A stretch of DNA of 64,000 bases, taken from positions 1-64,000 of the forward strand of contig CAMUKG010000002.1 in assembly GCA_947089425.1 (NCBI GenBank), written 5' to 3'. Below are positions 17,598 to 26,708 of this stretch, piece by piece. The stretch comes from an uncultured Clostridia bacterium (GTDB taxonomy: Bacteria > Bacillota > Clostridia > Christensenellales > Pumilibacteraceae). How positions within the stretch are numbered: position 1 is the stretch's first letter; each line of letters begins with the position of its first letter. The position numbers and the translations under genes are program-made. Below the pieces are notes generated by a model that was given only the letters and a program-made list of their open reading frames with translations, was not told the DNA's origin and made no database searches.

Positions 17598-18494
17598 ATG
17601 GCATCGAAAGAACAGTTATTGCAAAAAGAGCGGGCGAAAACGCTCGGCGAATTGTTTGTGGCGGAATGCCGCGCCGACGAGCCTAATTTCGATACGCTTC
17701 GCACAATGTGCGTGAACGGCGCCGACGTTTGCTATCGCCATGCCACCGCGCTTCATTGGGCGGCAAAGCGCAATAACTTCGCGCTCGTGTCGTTTTTAAT
17801 CGACAACGGCGTTTTGCGCGAGCCCGTGAGCCGCAGTATTATTGCCAACATGTGCAACAACAAGGGCTTCAATGAAGAACTCGAACCCAAATTTTTCGAA
17901 GTGCTCGACAACGTTCGCAGAGTGTCGGGCAACGCCGACATTGACATATTCGTGCCGTACATAAATTCTATGGCAGTTTTGGGCAGGCTCGATAAACTTC
18001 GCGCGCTTATGAAAAGATATTTTATTACCGAAGCGGAAGTGGCGAAGTCCGTTTTTATTCGCATAATTTTCGAAGTTATTTTAAACGCGCACGACGAAAT
18101 GCTCGAATTTATAAACAAACACGTTGAGTGGCAAAACCAAACCGCTCTCGATTTGGCTGTTTCGGGCGGCGACTGGGTTGTGCTCGAATATCTTTTAAAA
18201 AGCGGCAAGGTGGGCGCCACGCCGAGCGAAAACGCTGTGGGACAAGCCGTTTTCACGGGAGCAACCGAAGTGCTCGATATTTTGTTGCATTGCGGCTATT
18301 CGTTTAATCGCAATCCGCAATTTTTAAAAAAGGCGTGCCGAGCGGCGTTTAACGACGGCGGCAGAATGCTCGAATATATGCTCAATCACGGTTATGCCGT
18401 GCTCGATAGGTACGACAACAGAACTTTGCGCGAAAACGCTATGCTCGACGAAAACGCGGCGGCGCTCGCGGTGCTCGACGCTCGCAAGGCTTAA
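17598..18494 (+). CDS. Ankyrin-repeat protein
   Basis: 298 aa with no signal peptide, so likely cytoplasmic. Ankyrin units are recognisable at about residues 45-80 (ATALHWAAKRNNFALVSFLI), 180-215 (QTALDLAVSGGDWVVLEYLL) and 220-245 (AVFTGATEVLDILLHCGY), with degenerate units between them. ATG 17598 is set by AAGGAGG seven nt before it. Ankyrin repeats usually bind proteins; no partner is evident. The next gene begins 15 nt after its stop, suggesting co-transcription. Confidence 0.8.
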   Translation: MASKEQLLQKERAKTLGELFVAECRADEPNFDTLRTMCVNGADVCYRHATALHWAAKRNNFALVSFLIDNGVLREPVSRSIIANMCNNKGFNEELEPKFFEVLDNVRRVSGNADIDIFVPYINSMAVLGRLDKLRALMKRYFITEAEVAKSVFIRIIFEVILNAHDEMLEFINKHVEWQNQTALDLAVSGGDWVVLEYLLKSGKVGATPSENAVGQAVFTGATEVLDILLHCGYSFNRNPQFLKKACRAAFNDGGRMLEYMLNHGYAVLDRYDNRTLRENAMLDENAAALAVLDARKA

Positions 18495-18509
18495 CGGAGA
18501 AAACTACTT

Positions 18510-19289
18510 TTGCAAGGCGAAAACGAAAACAAACGAACAGAAGAGTTCGAGACTAAGGCGCAAGAACGCGATTTGAACGAGCAATCCGACGAGAGCGGCG
18601 CGGAAGAAATTCAAAAGCCGACCGACGAAAACGAGAACTCGGGCGACGGGCAAAAGCTTGACGGCAAAAAAACCGACGAAGAAGTTATAGCCGGGCTCGC
18701 GCTTTATAAAAGACCGAAACGCAACGGCAAATTTTTATCCAAACTTTCGCAAAAGGAGCTCGACGCGTTGCAAAGGCGCAAATCGCTTTTCATGTATTCG
18801 AGCACTCTCTTGTTTGCGGTGTCGCTGTTTTTGGAGGTGGAAGGGCGAGCTCGACTTGCGAACATGCCGTCTTTGCGCGCTCTGTTCACCCTTTACCTAA
18901 TCGGTTTGATTACGCTAATAGTGCTAACGGTGTACGTAGCCGTTATGGGGCGCACGGGTCAGAAGATAGGGAGCGAACTCAAAGAGCGGAACGTTCCGCG
19001 CGACGGGCTCGATAGGCACACGTTCGTGTCGTACGAATGTTTCAACGTATTGCATATTCTCGTTGCGGCGGCTGAAATAGTGATTTCCGCAATAGGGTTC
19101 GGCTCGTCGGGCGGGCTCGACATATTTGTTGCCGTGTGCAATATTTTGGTGTCGGCGGCGTCGGCGGTGTGTTGCGTGCTGTCGCGGCAAGTTCTGTATA
19201 AGGCAAACGCGGGGAACCTCGAATATCTTCCCGCGCGCGAAGAAGACGAAAAACCGAAAGAAAAGAAAAAGAAGAAGGGCGAAAAATAG
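18510..19289 (+). CDS. Multi-pass membrane protein, TTG start, function unknown
   Basis: 259 aa from TTG 18510, with GGAGA ten nt upstream and no ATG before the first membrane segment. The first 85 residues are charged and low-complexity (KPTDENENSGDGQKLDG). Four membrane segments follow at about 95-110, 120-145, 180-200 and 207-230, and then a Lys/Glu tail ending KKKKKGEK. No known domain. It is 15 nt downstream of the ankyrin gene. Confidence 0.6.
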   Translation: MQGENENKRTEEFETKAQERDLNEQSDESGAEEIQKPTDENENSGDGQKLDGKKTDEEVIAGLALYKRPKRNGKFLSKLSQKELDALQRRKSLFMYSSTLLFAVSLFLEVEGRARLANMPSLRALFTLYLIGLITLIVLTVYVAVMGRTGQKIGSELKERNVPRDGLDRHTFVSYECFNVLHILVAAAEIVISAIGFGSSGGLDIFVAVCNILVSAASAVCCVLSRQVLYKANAGNLEYLPAREEDEKPKEKKKKKGEK

Positions 19290-19523
19290 TATTTGCGTTT
19301 CTCCCGAAAAAAATATGCGGAGCCGTCGTTGTTCGGATAGCCCGCATGAAATACAAACAACGCCCTGCGGGAATCCTCCCGGCAAAGCGCCGCTTAACGA
19401 AATTTTTATGATAAAATCATTATAATATTATGTTTGACGTTTGTCAAACGAATTAAACGGATTTCATCGATTTTCGTCGAATTTTTTTGCGAAAAGAGCG
19501 CAATACGAAAGCAAGGAAACGAT

Positions 19524-20840
19524 ATGGAACAGCAAACGTTATTTGAAAACGAAAGGGATTTGCCGCTTGCCGCGCGGCTTCGTCCCCGAACGCTCGAAGA
19601 AGTGGCGGGGCAAAGTCATCTTTTGGGCAAGGGGAAAATACTCCGCCGCCTAATAGAAAACGACAGCGTGGGTTCGCTCATTTTTTGGGGTCCGCCGGGC
19701 GTGGGAAAAACAACTCTCGCGCGGGTTATAGCGCTAAAAACGAAAGCGGCGTTTATAGACTTTTCAGCCGTCACGAGCGGAATAAAAGAAATCAAGCAGG
19801 TTATGGAACGCGCCGAGCAAAACCGTAGGTTCGGCGAAAAGACGATTTTGTTCGTGGACGAAATTCACCGTTTCAATAAAGCTCAACAAGACGCGTTTTT
19901 GCCGTATGTGGAAAAAGGAAGCATTATTCTAATAGGGGCTACTACCGAAAATCCGTCGTTCGAGGTGAACGGCGCGCTTTTGTCGCGTTGCAAAGTGTTC
20001 GTGTTGCAGTCGCTAAATGCCGACGAAATAAAAGGGCTTTTAAACCATGCGCTTACCGACGAACGCGGGTTCGGCGGTACGGACGTGAAACTCGAAGAGG
20101 GCGTGCTCGACCTCATCGCAAATTTTGCCAACGGCGACGCGCGCAATGCGCTCACCACTCTCGAAATGGCTGTTCTGAACGGCAACGTTACCGAAAACGG
20201 AATAGAAGTCACGCGCGAAAATGTGGAGCAGTGCACGTCCAAAAAATCGCTTTTATACGATAAGAGCGGCGAGGAGCACTACAATCTTATTTCGGCGCTT
20301 CACAAGTCTATGCGCAATTCCGACCCCGACGCCGCCGTATACTGGCTTGCGCGCATGTTGGAAGCGGGCGAAGACCCCTTATACGTGGCGCGCAGAGTTA
20401 CGCGGTTTGCGAGCGAAGACATAGGGCTTGCCGACCCTCGCGCGCTCGAAATAGCGGTGGCGGCGTATCAAGCTTGCCATTTTATAGGTATGCCCGAATG
20501 CAGTGTGCATTTGACGCAAGCGGTCGTGTATATGTCGGTGACGCCCAAATCCAACGCTCTTTACGAAGCATACGGGAGAGCAAAGAAAGACGCGCTTGAA
20601 ATGCTTGCCGAGCCCGTGCCGCTCGTTATTCGCAACGCACCCACTCGCCTAATGAAAGAACTCGACTACGGCAAAGGCTACAAATACGCTCACGACTATA
20701 AAAACAAGCTCACCGATATGCAATGCTTGCCCGATTCTCTCGTCGGGAAAGAATATTACCGCCCCACCGAAGAGGGCTTGGAAATAAAGTTCAAAACCCG
20801 ACTCGAAGAAATCAAGGCGTGGAAGAAAGAACAAAAATAA
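19524..20840 (+). CDS. rarA: Replication-associated recombination protein A (RarA/MgsA)
   Basis: 438 aa. This clamp-loader-type AAA+ ATPase acts at stalled replication forks. Walker A is GPPGVGKT (about residues 56-63), Walker B is ILFVDEIHRFNKAQQD, sensor 1 is IGATTENPSFE, and the C-terminal tetramerisation region has DIGLADPRAL and PLHLR-like YKYAHDY. ATG 19524 follows AAGGAAAC and matches the family start (LPLAARLRPRTLEEVAGQ); an upstream in-frame extension to 19434 has no ribosome site. Normal length. Confidence 0.95.
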   Translation: MEQQTLFENERDLPLAARLRPRTLEEVAGQSHLLGKGKILRRLIENDSVGSLIFWGPPGVGKTTLARVIALKTKAAFIDFSAVTSGIKEIKQVMERAEQNRRFGEKTILFVDEIHRFNKAQQDAFLPYVEKGSIILIGATTENPSFEVNGALLSRCKVFVLQSLNADEIKGLLNHALTDERGFGGTDVKLEEGVLDLIANFANGDARNALTTLEMAVLNGNVTENGIEVTRENVEQCTSKKSLLYDKSGEEHYNLISALHKSMRNSDPDAAVYWLARMLEAGEDPLYVARRVTRFASEDIGLADPRALEIAVAAYQACHFIGMPECSVHLTQAVVYMSVTPKSNALYEAYGRAKKDALEMLAEPVPLVIRNAPTRLMKELDYGKGYKYAHDYKNKLTDMQCLPDSLVGKEYYRPTEEGLEIKFKTRLEEIKAWKKEQK

Positions 20841-20970
20841 AAACAATTCGAAAGGCGGACTTAGGTTCGTCTTTTTGTTTTATGTTGGATATAAAACGGC
20901 AAAAAAATTAAAATTGCATAAAATACAATGTCGGGATATGCGCGACTCTTGACTTCGGGGGTAGGTTATA

Positions 20971-21011
20971 ATTATGCTCGGAAAATTTTCATGAAATTTT
21001 CCGAGCATAAT
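20971..21011. repeat. Perfect 18-bp hairpin upstream of the ABC exporter
   Basis: Arms 20971-20988 and 20994-21011 match perfectly around a 5-nt loop. No T-run follows, so it is not a standard terminator. It lies 14 nt upstream of the exporter's -35 box and could be an operator or the end of rarA mRNA. Confidence 0.7.
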
Positions 21012-21024
21012 TTGCTTTATGCGG

Positions 21025-21053
21025 TTGACAATATTTTTTTATTCTTTTATACT
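21025..21053 (+). promoter_or_regulatory. Promoter of the ABC exporter operon
   Basis: Consensus TTGACA (21025-21030), 17-nt spacer, TATACT (21048-21053). Confidence 0.8.
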
Positions 21054-21104
21054 TATATTTGAAACGTTCGAAGATACTTGGAACATTCGGAGGAACTACA
21101 TATT

Positions 21105-22886
21105 ATGGTGCTCAAAACACTGTCGCGTAGTGTGCGGGAGTATAAGCTTCCGTCAATTTTAACGCCTATCTTTATGACGGGAGAGGTGCTTTTGGAATGC
21201 CTTATTCCGCTCGTAATAGCGCGTCTTATAAACGCGGCTAACGGAAATACGCTTACTCCCGTGCTCAAAAGCGGCATAATTCTAATAGTTATGGCGGCAT
21301 GTTCGCTTGTTTTCGGCACCCTTTCGGGGCGCTTTGCCGCGCGCGCGTCTACCGGTTTCGCCAAAAATTTAAGGCACGATTTATTTTATAAAGTGCAAAG
21401 TTTTTCGTTCGGCAATATAGATAGGTTTTCGTCGTCGGGGCTTGTAACGCGCCTTACAACCGACGTTACCAACGTGCAAAACGCCTATATGATGATTATT
21501 CGCATGGCGGTGCGTTTTCCGCTCATGCTCATAACCGCTTTGATTATGTCGTTTAACGTGAGCCCTAAAATGGCTTGCATATTTTTGGGCATTATTCCCG
21601 TGCTCGGCGTTTGCATGGCTCTTCTTATTTGGAAAGCGTATCCCATGTTCGACAGCGTATTTAAGCAATACGACAAGCTCAACGACTCCGTGCAAGAGAA
21701 TATTAAGGGCATGAGAGTTGTTAAAACGTATGTGCGCGAAGACTTCGAACGCAAAAAATTCGAGAACAGCGCCGAAGACATTCGCCGCAATTTCGTGCGT
21801 CCCGAAAAATTGCTCGCGCTAAGCAACCCTTTAATGTGGTTTTGCATTTTCGCGGTCATAATTCTGATAAGCGTGTTCGGCGCCATTCTCACGGTGAACA
21901 CCTTCGGCGGTGTTTCTCCCGAGACGGGCGAGCTTCTTTGGGGCGAACTCAGCACGGGCGACATATCCAGCCTTTTCATTTATTCGGCGCAAATACTTTC
22001 GTCTATGATGATGCTTGCAATGGTGCTCGTAATGATTATTATGGCTACCGCGTCGGCAAAACGTATTTCGGAAGTGCTCAACGAAAAGAGCGACATTGTG
22101 TCGCCCGAAAACGCTTGCCGCGAGGTGGAAAACGGCGACGTTGATTTTTGCGGCGTGAGCTTTAAGTATTCGCGCGACGCCGAAGCGGAAGTGCTTTCGG
22201 GCATAGAACTGCACATTAAAAGCGGCGAAACGGTGGGAATTTTGGGCGGCACTGGAAGCGGCAAAACGTCGCTCGTGCAAATGATTCCACGCCTTTACGA
22301 CGCGTGCGAGGGGTGCGTGCGCGTTGGCGGCAAAGACGTGAGAGAATACGAACTCGATTCGCTTCGAAACAGCGTGGCAATGGTTTTGCAAAAGAATCTG
22401 CTGTTTTCGGGCTCGATAGAAGAGAATTTGCTTTGGGGCGACGCAAACGCCACGCGCGAAGAAGTGCAACATGCGGCTCGGCTCGCTTGCGCCGACGAAT
22501 TCGTTTCGTCGTTTCCGGGCGGTTACGACACCCACATAGAGCAGGGCGGCACCAACGTGTCGGGCGGTCAAAAACAGCGGCTCACCATTGCCCGCGCCCT
22601 TTTGAAAAAGCCGAAAATTCTAATTCTCGACGATTCCACGAGCGCGGTTGACACTCGCACCGACGCGCTAATCCGCAAGGCTTTTCGCGAGGAAATTCCC
22701 GGCACTACCAAAATTATAATAGCTCAGCGCACCGCTTCCGTTATGGACGCCGACCGCATAGTGGTGCTCGACAACGGGCGCATAAGCGGCATGGGTACGC
22801 ACGAGGAACTGCTTAAATCCAACGACATTTACCGCGAGGTTTACGAGTCGCAAAACAAAGCGGGAGGAGACGAAGATGCGGCGTAA
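21105..22886 (+). CDS. ABC exporter half-transporter A (degenerate catalytic site)
   Basis: 593 aa: a six-helix exporter domain (about residues 15-310) fused to a nucleotide-binding domain. Walker A is GGTGSGKT, Q-loop VLQKNLLFSG, signature NVSGGQKQR, Walker B ILILDDSTSAVD. The residue after the Walker B Asp is Asp instead of the catalytic Glu, as in the non-catalytic half of heterodimeric exporters such as TM287/288 and LmrCD. ATG 21105 follows GGAGGA. It overlaps the next gene by 11 nt. Cargo (drug, peptide or lipid) cannot be told. Confidence 0.9.
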   Translation: MVLKTLSRSVREYKLPSILTPIFMTGEVLLECLIPLVIARLINAANGNTLTPVLKSGIILIVMAACSLVFGTLSGRFAARASTGFAKNLRHDLFYKVQSFSFGNIDRFSSSGLVTRLTTDVTNVQNAYMMIIRMAVRFPLMLITALIMSFNVSPKMACIFLGIIPVLGVCMALLIWKAYPMFDSVFKQYDKLNDSVQENIKGMRVVKTYVREDFERKKFENSAEDIRRNFVRPEKLLALSNPLMWFCIFAVIILISVFGAILTVNTFGGVSPETGELLWGELSTGDISSLFIYSAQILSSMMMLAMVLVMIIMATASAKRISEVLNEKSDIVSPENACREVENGDVDFCGVSFKYSRDAEAEVLSGIELHIKSGETVGILGGTGSGKTSLVQMIPRLYDACEGCVRVGGKDVREYELDSLRNSVAMVLQKNLLFSGSIEENLLWGDANATREEVQHAARLACADEFVSSFPGGYDTHIEQGGTNVSGGQKQRLTIARALLKKPKILILDDSTSAVDTRTDALIRKAFREEIPGTTKIIIAQRTASVMDADRIVVLDNGRISGMGTHEELLKSNDIYREVYESQNKAGGDEDAA

Positions 22887-24789
22887 CGAAAAAATAAAGA
22901 ACCCCGCCGAAAAGGGAGTTTTGGGCAGGGTAGTGAAATATCTGTTTTCGCACTATAAGGGCAGACTCACCGTAGTGCTTATTTGCATACTGTTTTCCGC
23001 CGCCGCCAACGTGTCGGCATCGATATTTTTGCAAAGAGTAGTTGACACATGCATAACGCCCGCGCTAACGAACGGACTCGATTCGGTGTGGAAAACTTTA
23101 ATAAAAACCGTGGCGATTATGGGCGGAGTGTTCGGCTTGGCTATTATAGCCGTGTTCGTGCATTCTCGGCTTATGGCTATTGTGGCTCACGACTTTTTGA
23201 AACAAATTCGCGTGGATATGTTCAACAAAATGCAGTCGTTGCCCATAAAATATTTCGACACGCACACTCACGGCGACATTATGAGCACCTACACCAACGA
23301 CGTTGACGCGCTCATGCAGCTTGCGGCGCAATGCGTTCCGCAAATGTTCAGTTCGAGCGTTATGCTCCTCACATTTTTCTGCGTTATGTTGTCGTACAGC
23401 GTGTGGCTCACCTTGGTGGTGGTTGTGTTTTCTACTCTCATGGTTTTGGCGACTAAGTTCGTGGGCGGGCGAAGCGCAAAAAACTTCGTGCGCCAACAGC
23501 GCGCCATAGCGAAAACCGAAGGGTTTATAGAAGAGATGATGAACGGGCAAAAGGTAATAAAAGTTTTTTGCCACGAGGAAGCCGCCGAAAGGGACTTCGA
23601 TAAAATAAACGGCGAACTCTTCGATTGCGCCGACAAGGCGAACGGCTTTGCGAATATTTTGATGCCGATACTCGGAAATATCGGCAACCTTATGTTCGTT
23701 ATAGTTGCTTTTGCGGGCGTTGCAATGAAAATCGCGGGAGTGCCAAACGTTTACTGCTTCGGCACAAACGTTTTGAGCGCGGGAATTATAATGTCGTTTA
23801 TAACCATGAGCCGTTCGTTTTCGAATAACGTGGGGCAAATGGCGCAAATGGTGAATTCGGTTGTGCTCGCGCGCGCGGGCGCAAGCCGCGTGTTCGCGCT
23901 CCTCGACGAAAAGAGCGAAACGGACGACGGCTACGTAACTTTGGTTTACGCCAAAGAGGACGAAAACGGCAACCTTATAGAGAGCGACACGCGCACGGGA
24001 AGATGGGCGTGGCGTCACCCTCATTCCGCCGACGGCACCGTGACTTATGCGGAAGTGAAAGGAGACATATTGCTTGACGACGTAGACTTTGCTTACGAGC
24101 CAGATAAGCCCGTTCTCAAAGGAGTGTCGGTATTTGCAAAACCGGGTCAGAGAGTGGCGTTCGTGGGCTCTACGGGCGCGGGCAAAACCACGATTACAAA
24201 CTTAATCAATAGGTTCTACGACATAGCCGACGGCAAAATTCGCTACGACGGAATAAATATCAACAAAATAAAGAAAGACGATTTGCGTCGCTCGCTAGGC
24301 ATGGTGCTTCAAGACACCAACTTATTCACGGGCACTGTGCGCGAAAACATTCGCTACGGGCGACTCGACGCGACCGACGAAGAAGTGGAAGCGGCGGCGC
24401 GTCTTGCGGGAGCGCACGATTTTATTATGCGGTTGCCCGAAGGCTACAATACAATGCTCATTGCCGACGGCGCGAATTTCTCGCAAGGGCAGCGTCAGCT
24501 TTTAAGCATTGCGCGGGCGGCGGTTGCCAATACTCCCGTCATGATTATGGACGAAGCGACGAGCAGCATAGACACCCGCACCGAAGCGATTGTGCAGGCG
24601 GGTTGCGACAGACTGATGCAGGGACGCACGGTGTTTATTATTGCGCACAGACTCTCTACGGTGCGCGCCGCCGACGTGATTATGGTGCTCGAACACGGCA
24701 AAATTATAGAGCGCGGCAATCATGAACAACTTATTGCGCAAAAGGGAAAATATTATCAACTCTATACGGGCGCGTTCGAACTCGATTAG
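22876..24789 (+). CDS. ABC exporter half-transporter B (catalytic)
   Basis: 637 aa: six-helix exporter domain followed by a nucleotide-binding domain with Walker A GSTGAGKTT, Q-loop VLQDTNLFTG, signature FSQGQRQLL, Walker B VMIMDEATSS (catalytic Glu present) and switch His AHRLST. About 45 extra residues lie between the membrane and ATPase domains (near YAKEDENGNLIESDTRTG), a feature common in Clostridial partners. GGGAGGAG before the overlapping ATG 22876. It forms the heterodimer with the preceding protein. Confidence 0.92.
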   Translation: MRRNEKIKNPAEKGVLGRVVKYLFSHYKGRLTVVLICILFSAAANVSASIFLQRVVDTCITPALTNGLDSVWKTLIKTVAIMGGVFGLAIIAVFVHSRLMAIVAHDFLKQIRVDMFNKMQSLPIKYFDTHTHGDIMSTYTNDVDALMQLAAQCVPQMFSSSVMLLTFFCVMLSYSVWLTLVVVVFSTLMVLATKFVGGRSAKNFVRQQRAIAKTEGFIEEMMNGQKVIKVFCHEEAAERDFDKINGELFDCADKANGFANILMPILGNIGNLMFVIVAFAGVAMKIAGVPNVYCFGTNVLSAGIIMSFITMSRSFSNNVGQMAQMVNSVVLARAGASRVFALLDEKSETDDGYVTLVYAKEDENGNLIESDTRTGRWAWRHPHSADGTVTYAEVKGDILLDDVDFAYEPDKPVLKGVSVFAKPGQRVAFVGSTGAGKTTITNLINRFYDIADGKIRYDGININKIKKDDLRRSLGMVLQDTNLFTGTVRENIRYGRLDATDEEVEAAARLAGAHDFIMRLPEGYNTMLIADGANFSQGQRQLLSIARAAVANTPVMIMDEATSSIDTRTEAIVQAGCDRLMQGRTVFIIAHRLSTVRAADVIMVLEHGKIIERGNHEQLIAQKGKYYQLYTGAFELD

Positions 24790-24876
24790 CTTTTTTGTTT
24801 TTTTGTTATATACTAAAATACAGCGTTGAGAGAATTTAAGTAAAAATCGAAAAAAATAAAAAATTCGAAAACGGTA

Positions 24877-24906
24877 TTGACGAATTGCAAACATGTGTAG
24901 TATAAT
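24877..24906 (+). promoter_or_regulatory. Promoter for the 138-aa gene
   Basis: TTGACG (24877-24882), 18-nt spacer, TATAAT (24901-24906). Confidence 0.7.
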
Positions 24907-24937
24907 AATACTATATCGCGCACAAGGAGAAAAACCG

Positions 24938-25354
24938 ATGAGAATATACGACGAAGAAAATCCTTACGACGACGTAATCGACGACGATATGTCGGGCTAC
25001 ACCGTTGTTGACGACAATAGCATTTATAAGCTTTTGACATCCGAGCCCGACCCCGAAACCATAGCCACGCCCATTCCCGAAAACGAGCAAACCGTAATTC
25101 TGTGCGAGCCTTCGGTTGCGAAAGTTTCCGACGGGCAAGAGCTCGAATTGCGATTTTCGGAAAACGACGGTTGCGACGTGTTTGCGTCGGGCAAAAGAAT
25201 AGGTTGCTTTAAAGCCGCCTACGTCAGAAAACTGAAAAACGAAAGATGCGAACAGCTTGTTAAGGCTTATTACAAAAGCGACGTGCCGCCAATGATAAAA
25301 CTGATATTCGGAAGCGGCGTTCCCGTGCCCTTGCCCGAACTGCAAAAGCTCTAA
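24938..25354 (+). CDS. Hypothetical acidic protein (138 aa)
   Basis: AAGGAG precedes ATG 24938. The first 45 residues are acidic and probably unfolded (YDDVIDDDMSGYTVVDD). Residues 60-138 look like a small mixed domain with GQELELRF, CDVFASGKRIGCFKAAYVRK and a C-terminal FGSGVPVPLPEL. I do not recognise the family. No signal peptide or membrane segment, so cytoplasmic. Own promoter and terminator. Confidence 0.65.
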   Translation: MRIYDEENPYDDVIDDDMSGYTVVDDNSIYKLLTSEPDPETIATPIPENEQTVILCEPSVAKVSDGQELELRFSENDGCDVFASGKRIGCFKAAYVRKLKNERCEQLVKAYYKSDVPPMIKLIFGSGVPVPLPELQKL

Positions 25355-25395
25355 ACGAAAAAACGCCGCTTCGCGGAATTAAAAAAGAAACGTGA

Positions 25396-25428
25396 AACGC
25401 ACAGCGCATATTTGCGCTGTGCGTTTTT
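25396..25428 (+). terminator. Strong Rho-independent terminator
   Basis: A 13-bp stem (AACGCACAGCGCA and its complement) followed by T5. Confidence 0.9.
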
Positions 25429-25498
25429 GCATATACTCCGAATTTTTTGCGACAAGTTCGCGGTTTTTTACGTATTCTCAAAAAGTGAGTTCAGATAC

Positions 25499-25524
25499 TT
25501 GACGGGGGGGGCTTGATATATAAT
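25499..25524 (+). promoter_or_regulatory. Possible promoter containing a G8 tract
   Basis: TTGACG begins at 25499 and TATAAT lies at 25519-25524, only 14 nt apart. The spacer is largely an uninterrupted run of eight G (25504-25511). Slippage in the run would change the spacing towards or away from the 17-nt optimum. Confidence 0.4.
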
Positions 25525-25569
25525 AGATGTATACTATGTGTATAAATCATTTTTTAGCGAGGAAAGAAC

Positions 25570-26430
25570 ATGAAAAAAGGGTTAAGGTTATTGTGTTTGG
25601 CGGCAATGTGCTTGTGCGTGTTTACGCTCAGCGGATGTTTTATTTTCGATTGTGTCGGTTCGTGCGCGGGAAACTCTTCGAGCGGCAACGACAAACAAAA
25701 CGAAACGGTGTACGAATTTTCGGTGCAATACGAGGAACTCAATAAGTATACTTTTACGGGCAAAGATTCGATTAAAATAGACCCGCGCTATAAAGAAGGC
25801 TACGTTTTGGACGGTTTTTACACCGCCGAAAACGGAGAGGGCGCAAAACTTATCGACTGGGACGGCTCTTGCATTAGCAGTAGTTTTTCGGGCGACGGCT
25901 CGACGGTGCTGTATCCGTATTACAAAGATATAGACTACGATTACGTTTATCAAACGCCTTTTTGGTACGAAGAGGATCCCGATTACACTTGGTATAATGT
26001 TTACGGCGACCCCACAATTAGCTGGTGTAATACCGAAGGGCCCAAGTTGCGATATTTGCTTTCGGTTGCTACCGCGAATCCGAAAATGAAATTCACGATT
26101 ATCGCAAGCATGGAACTGCAAGGCTGTTCCGCCCGATATTCTGTGGGAATAGGCAAAAACAAAGATAAATCGAATTTGCTTGAAACAAAAGAATTTGCCG
26201 GTTCTTCAAAATATCAAAAAGTGGAAGTCTCTTGCGAAATTACGGGGAAAGCGCTCACTATAAAAGATACTAAGTTGCAGGTTGGCGTTTTCGGAACAAA
26301 GTTTGGGGATAATGTTTATTATAAAAACATGCAAATCACTGTGAAAATCGCCGAAAGCGAACGTCCTACGCCTCCCGCGCCCGACACGGGAGAGGACGGC
26401 GGCGAAACCGGAGGAGAAACCCAAGAATAA
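25570..26430 (+). CDS. Lipoprotein with an InlB-type repeat segment
   Basis: 286 aa. Signal sequence with lipobox LSGC (Cys at about 23). Residues 75-105 carry a Listeria-Bacteroides-type repeat (GYVLDGFYTAENGEGAKLIDWD), typical of surface proteins. The remaining extracytoplasmic part has several aromatic and Cys residues, and a Pro/Gly/Glu-rich tail. GAGGAAAG ribosome site. Function unknown; a surface-exposed binding role is an inference. Its putative promoter contains a G8 run. Confidence 0.7.
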   Translation: MKKGLRLLCLAAMCLCVFTLSGCFIFDCVGSCAGNSSSGNDKQNETVYEFSVQYEELNKYTFTGKDSIKIDPRYKEGYVLDGFYTAENGEGAKLIDWDGSCISSSFSGDGSTVLYPYYKDIDYDYVYQTPFWYEEDPDYTWYNVYGDPTISWCNTEGPKLRYLLSVATANPKMKFTIIASMELQGCSARYSVGIGKNKDKSNLLETKEFAGSSKYQKVEVSCEITGKALTIKDTKLQVGVFGTKFGDNVYYKNMQITVKIAESERPTPPAPDTGEDGGETGGETQE

Positions 26431-26446
26431 TTATTATTTGAAAGAA

Positions 26447-26480
26447 CGCCTCGAAGCAAAAGCAAGCTTCGAGGCGCTTT
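26447..26480 (+). terminator. Rho-independent terminator
   Basis: CGCCTCGAAGC/GCTTCGAGGCG stem followed by CTTTT. Confidence 0.8.
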
Positions 26481-26549
26481 TCATAAAGTTATACTGTTTT
26501 GCTCATAGAGTCATGCCGGACGGCAGAGGGAAAAACGCACAAAAGGGCA

Positions 26550-26645
26550 CCCCGAGCGAAGTCGAGGGGTCTATATAAGGAAAAATGCGCCTAACGGATA
26601 GATTTCTCCGCGCGCTCGTTCCTCGCTTGGTCGAAATGACAACCT
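26550..26645. repeat. Dispersed palindromic intergenic element, copy 3
   Basis: Starts GGGCACCCCGAGCGAAGTCG and ends CGCTTGGTCGAAATGACA. It has the same end signature as the elements in the 17-kb gap. Confidence 0.5.
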
Positions 26646-26708
26646 CTTAGTCCGTTTATGTCGTTATTGCGTGTTATTGAGTTTTTTCGCTTTGTTTCGT
26701 GGCAAAAA

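Noticed and set aside
20967..20972. Second promoter upstream of the ABC exporter (TTGACT 20949-20954 with TATAAT)
   Set aside because: The spacer is only 12 nt; the 21025-21053 promoter is far better.
21831..22571. 246-codon reverse open frame within the first ABC exporter gene
   Set aside because: Antisense shadow of the ATPase and membrane domains, with no ribosome site.
23098..24024. 308-codon reverse open frame within the second ABC exporter gene
   Set aside because: It is antisense to conserved exporter sequence; the product is His/Arg/Asn-rich noise from codon bias.
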